A stretch of 64,000 nucleotides of DNA. Source: Chitinophaga varians. GTDB taxonomy: Bacteria; Bacteroidota; Bacteroidia; Chitinophagales; Chitinophagaceae. Position 1 is the first letter of the stretch. Each line of letters begins with the position of its first letter. Under the pieces are notes generated by a model, which did no database searches, was not told where the DNA came from, and saw only the letters and a list, made by a program, of their open reading frames with translations. The position numbers and the translations under genes were made by a program. Shown one piece after another: positions 61,269-64,000 of this stretch. The DNA is taken from the NCBI RefSeq assembly GCF_014529945.1, contig NZ_JACVFB010000001.1, positions 1,054,001 through 1,118,000 of the forward strand. Reading direction: 5' to 3'.

Positions 61269-62513
61269 CTATTTGCTGAATTTACGGACCACCCAGGGGA
61301 GCGACAGTCCCTGTCCCAGCAGTGAAAACAGTACCACCGCTATGGAGAGGAAAATGATCTCGTTGCGCAGGGGGAAGGGGTCCCCGTTTTGCAGTATCGT
61401 TGGCAGACCGATAGCGATAGCCAGCGAAACGATTCCCCGCATCCCAGACCAGGTAATGATAAAGCTTGTCCGGGAATCAAATAGGGCATACTGGCTTACC
61501 CGGCGTTTCCCCTTTCCCTGAAATGCCTTTTGCAGATTGAACTGTTGCAGGTAAACCCTGACCAGTCGTATGCCCAGGGCCACGACGGCGATAAGGGCGG
61601 CATAACCGATATAAGGCCATATCTGCGCCCCGCTCATTTTTTTTAATACCAGCGGGAATTGCAGACCTATCAGCAGGAAGATGAGGCCGTTGAGCAGGAA
61701 GATGATCACATCCCAGAAATGTCTGGACTGATGGCGTAGCGCTTCGGGGAATCTTTTGCGGCTCAGCCGGGCCATGCCCAGGCCGAGCGTCACCACAGCA
61801 ATGACGCCGGAGACCTCAAAATGTTCCGCTACCGCATAGGTCACGAAAGGCATCAGCAACATCAGGCCAATGACCACCATGTCGTTGGTGCGGAAGAAGT
61901 GGATGAGGAAAGCCAGCGTTTTGGCCAATATCAGCCCGATCACAAAACCGCCTCCCAATACAATGAGGAATTGCAGCAGCGCTTTCCAGGTAACGAAAGC
62001 GGTGCCCGCTACGGCTGCTACGGCAAAGCGATAGGCCACCAGGGCGGAAGCATCGTTCACCAGACTTTCTCCTTCCAGAATGGTCACGGTATTGTGCGGC
62101 AACCCCAGTCCCTTGGTAATGCCGATGGCGGCCACAGCGTCTGTGGCCGAGAGAATGGCGCCCAGCACAAATGCCAGCTGCCACGTCATGCCCGGTATCA
62201 GGTAATGCGCCACCACGGCAATGCCGCCGGTGGTGATAAAAACCAGCCCGATGGCCAGGGTACCGATGGTATTGATATTGATCCGGAATTCACGGAAGGA
62301 AATATTAAAGGCTGCGTCGTATAACAACGGTGGCAAAAACAGCAGCATCACGATCTCCGGATTCAGCTCGATGCCCGGCATACTGGGTAAAAAACCAATG
62401 GCGATGCCTACGGCCAATAGCAACACCGGTACGGGCAACTTTATCTTCTCTGCAATACCGGATACGCCGATCATAATGGCCATGATCACTAATATGATGC
62501 TGTAGTTTTCCAT
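61269..62513 (-). CDS. CPA1-family sodium/proton antiporter
   Basis: A 414-residue membrane protein with about 11-12 predicted segments and the ion-binding signatures of the NhaP/CPA1 group: LSATDAVAAIG, ESLVNDASALVAYR (the ND motif) and a late WSGMRGIVSLAIAIGLP. It exchanges Na+ or K+ for H+ for pH and salt balance. No large C-terminal cytoplasmic domain is present. It is divergent from a two-component system. Confidence 0.92.
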   Translation of the reverse strand: MENYSIILVIMAIMIGVSGIAEKIKLPVPVLLLAVGIAIGFLPSMPGIELNPEIVMLLFLPPLLYDAAFNISFREFRININTIGTLAIGLVFITTGGIAVVAHYLIPGMTWQLAFVLGAILSATDAVAAIGITKGLGLPHNTVTILEGESLVNDASALVAYRFAVAAVAGTAFVTWKALLQFLIVLGGGFVIGLILAKTLAFLIHFFRTNDMVVIGLMLLMPFVTYAVAEHFEVSGVIAVVTLGLGMARLSRKRFPEALRHQSRHFWDVIIFLLNGLIFLLIGLQFPLVLKKMSGAQIWPYIGYAALIAVVALGIRLVRVYLQQFNLQKAFQGKGKRRVSQYALFDSRTSFIITWSGMRGIVSLAIAIGLPTILQNGDPFPLRNEIIFLSIAVVLFSLLGQGLSLPWVVRKFSK

Positions 62514-62684
62514 CAGGAGACGATTGAATAAAACAATAAGTATACTGAAATCTGCTCAACTTCCGCCCCCACGTCCATGCCCACCTACAAATTTTGCGTT
62601 AATTTTGCAGGTCTGTTTCACCGGACAATCGTGTGGAAGTCTATATAAAATATTATCAAATTAAAATAAATAATCTTTATTTAG

Positions 62685-62701
62685 AAATTGATTATCAATT
62701 T
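62685..62701. promoter_or_regulatory. 17-base palindrome in the antiporter / response regulator gap
   Basis: AAATTGAT-T-ATCAATTT is perfectly symmetric about one base. It lies in the AT-rich 321-base gap 62514-62834 between the divergent antiporter and response regulator genes, in which I see no gene. A possible -7 box, TAATTTTG, is at 62600-62607. It is a candidate operator for the response regulator. Confidence 0.45.
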
Positions 62702-62834
62702 GTAATAATATAAGATCACCATCCTTGCTGCACGTTTTCTCCAGGGAGGGCTATGGGTGGGCTCCCCGCCATCCGGTGGAACCGGGGCAAATTTTCAAAT
62801 TTGCTTCAAAATCTCCATATACATTAGCTTTTAT

Positions 62835-63518
62835 ATGAAAGTGTTAGTAGTAGAAGATAGTAAAGAAATCGCCAGCAGTATTCATGATTTTCTCGTGAGG
62901 GAAGGGTATATCTGTGAGCTGGCTTATAGTTTTGATGAAGCGCAGGAGAAGTTGTTGCTGTACTCATATGACTGTGTGTTGCTCGATATCATGTTGCCGG
63001 ATGGCAACGGGCTGGAGCTGTTGAAATTTATGAAGGAGCAGGGCATCCAGAGCGGGGTACTGATTATTTCCGCTAAAGACGCCATGGACGATAAAATCAG
63101 AGGCCTGGAAGGTGGGGGAGATGACTACATCACCAAACCATTCCACCTGCCGGAACTGCATGCCCGCCTCAGGGCCATCTACCGGCGCAAAAAACTGTCT
63201 GGCAGCAATATCATCACCTTTAATGAGATCACGCTCAATACAGACACGCTGGAAGCCACTATCAACGATATGCTGCTGGATATCACCCGCAAGGAGTTTG
63301 ATCTGTTGCTGTATCTGGTGGTCAACAAAAACAGGGTGCTCTCCCGGCAGTCGATAGCCACCCACCTGTGGGGCGACTATACAGATAATTTAGCTAATTT
63401 TGATTTTGTATATCAGCATATCAAAAACCTTCGTAAGAAAATCAGCGCGGCAAACGGGGCGGATTATATTGATACGGTGTATGGCCTGGGTTATAAATTT
63501 AATGCTTCCAAAGTATGA
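62835..63518 (+). CDS. OmpR-family response regulator
   Basis: A 227-residue regulator with a receiver domain (VLVVEDSKEI, phosphoacceptor Asp in CVLLDIMLPDGN, conserved Lys in YITKPFH) and a C-terminal winged-helix DNA-binding domain (DITRKEFDLLLYLVVNKNRVLSRQSIATHLWG). It should be phosphorylated by the kinase encoded next, whose start overlaps its stop by 4 bases. I chose Met 62835; the open frame 26 codons upstream is not conserved in type. Confidence 0.94.
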   Translation: MKVLVVEDSKEIASSIHDFLVREGYICELAYSFDEAQEKLLLYSYDCVLLDIMLPDGNGLELLKFMKEQGIQSGVLIISAKDAMDDKIRGLEGGGDDYITKPFHLPELHARLRAIYRRKKLSGSNIITFNEITLNTDTLEATINDMLLDITRKEFDLLLYLVVNKNRVLSRQSIATHLWGDYTDNLANFDFVYQHIKNLRKKISAANGADYIDTVYGLGYKFNASKV

Positions 63519-64000
63519 AACTGGTTGATAAATTTACATTGTGGTTTCTTGGCGTGATTGTGATCACCACACCGATCACTTCTTATATCTGTCTTAATAA
63601 TATAGAGAGAAAGATTGATGATGTGGAGATTGCCCGCCTGAAAATAGTAAATACGAAAGCAGCGGCCCGTATGGCCGATGGCACAACGGTCAACATCCCG
63701 CGGGATGCTTCTTTCACGACCTTTACACTGTTACCGGCTTTGCCGGCAGATAGTGTCCGCATCAGAAAAGATCCGGACCCTGATGGCAACCACAAAAGCA
63801 TGGAAAGCCGCCTCACGGTGAGTTCCTTCATGACCATCAACGGCAAACCTTACGAGGTAACCACTTCCAGTTATATCCCGGCTTCCCGCCAGATACTCAA
63901 CGCCATCATGGATACCGTAGCGTGGAAACTGCTGCTCATCATCCTCTGTGTGGCTGTATCAGCGCGCTTCCTGTCGCAACGCATCCTGTATACGCTGCGG
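63515..64000 (+). CDS. Sensor histidine kinase, N-terminal part (3' truncated by window edge)
   Basis: 162 codons are visible: MKLVDKFTLWFLGVIVITTP (first membrane helix), an extracytoplasmic sensor region of about 110 residues (IERKIDDVEIARLKIVNTKAA ... SSFMTINGKPYEVTTSS), and a second helix (WKLLLIILCVAVSARFL). The HAMP and kinase domains lie beyond the window, so the call rests on topology and on the 4-base overlap with the response regulator gene. Confidence 0.85.
   Translation, partial: MKLVDKFTLWFLGVIVITTPITSYICLNNIERKIDDVEIARLKIVNTKAAARMADGTTVNIPRDASFTTFTLLPALPADSVRIRKDPDPDGNHKSMESRLTVSSFMTINGKPYEVTTSSYIPASRQILNAIMDTVAWKLLLIILCVAVSARFLSQRILYTLR

Overview
The window looks like a chromosomal segment of a Bacteroidota bacterium, most likely a Chitinophaga-like member of the Chitinophagaceae. 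The evidence is two SusC/SusD pairs, an ECF sigma / FecR anti-sigma pair feeding a SusC with an N-terminal STN domain, Gld-type ABC exporter genes, many lipoproteins, few Shine-Dalgarno sequences, and a large family of double-glycine peptide precursors of the kind annotated as class I lanthipeptides in this group. I see no IS element, tRNA, rRNA or CRISPR array.

Layout. 1-3.4 kb: the end of a nonribosomal peptide synthetase (half A domain, carrier, thioesterase) followed by a subtilisin-like lipoprotein. 3.5-6 kb: an Mla-type lipid transport operon (permease, ATPase, MCE protein) on the minus strand. 6-11.6 kb: single genes for stress and regulation (Usp, AraC-like, SDR, Crp-like, fatty acid hydroxylase family, metallo-hydrolase, HxlR). 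11.7-14.9 kb: a tandem array of 14 small precursor genes with conserved leaders and variable four-cysteine cores, with no maturation enzyme beside it. 15-18.6 kb: a small unknown gene, a GH43 enzyme and an alpha/beta hydrolase.

18.7-33.8 kb: one long plus-strand run of sigma factor, FecR, SusC, SusD, a DUF4397-like lipoprotein, an ABC ATPase, a GldF/GldG-type fusion, two tandem MutS-like ATPases without a mismatch-recognition domain, and an S41-type peptidase. It probably couples nutrient or peptide sensing at the outer membrane to an exporter and to MutS-like ATPases of unknown role. 34-40.2 kb: small accessory genes, among them a signal-peptidase-like protein with a probable Ser-His dyad, an AT-rich two-gene islet with a papain/C39-like domain, and a chloramphenicol acetyltransferase.

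40.2-51.8 kb: an acyl-CoA ligase; nagA followed by a GH9-deacetylase fusion, which suggests use of chitin or chitosan; and a second SusC/SusD pair on the minus strand. 52-58.7 kb: an ECF42-type sigma factor with a DGPF/YciI protein, a VOC protein, two related palindromic heptamer repeats, a hydrolase, a GNAT enzyme and a MocR regulator. 58.9-64 kb: a GlxA-type regulator, a phosphoesterase, MsrB, a cation/proton antiporter and a two-component system whose kinase runs off the window.

The most interesting features are the 14-gene precursor array, the twin MutS-like ATPases in an exporter/SusCD operon, the AT-rich cysteine-peptidase-like islet, the palindromic repeats that supply stop codons, and the GH9-deacetylase fusion.
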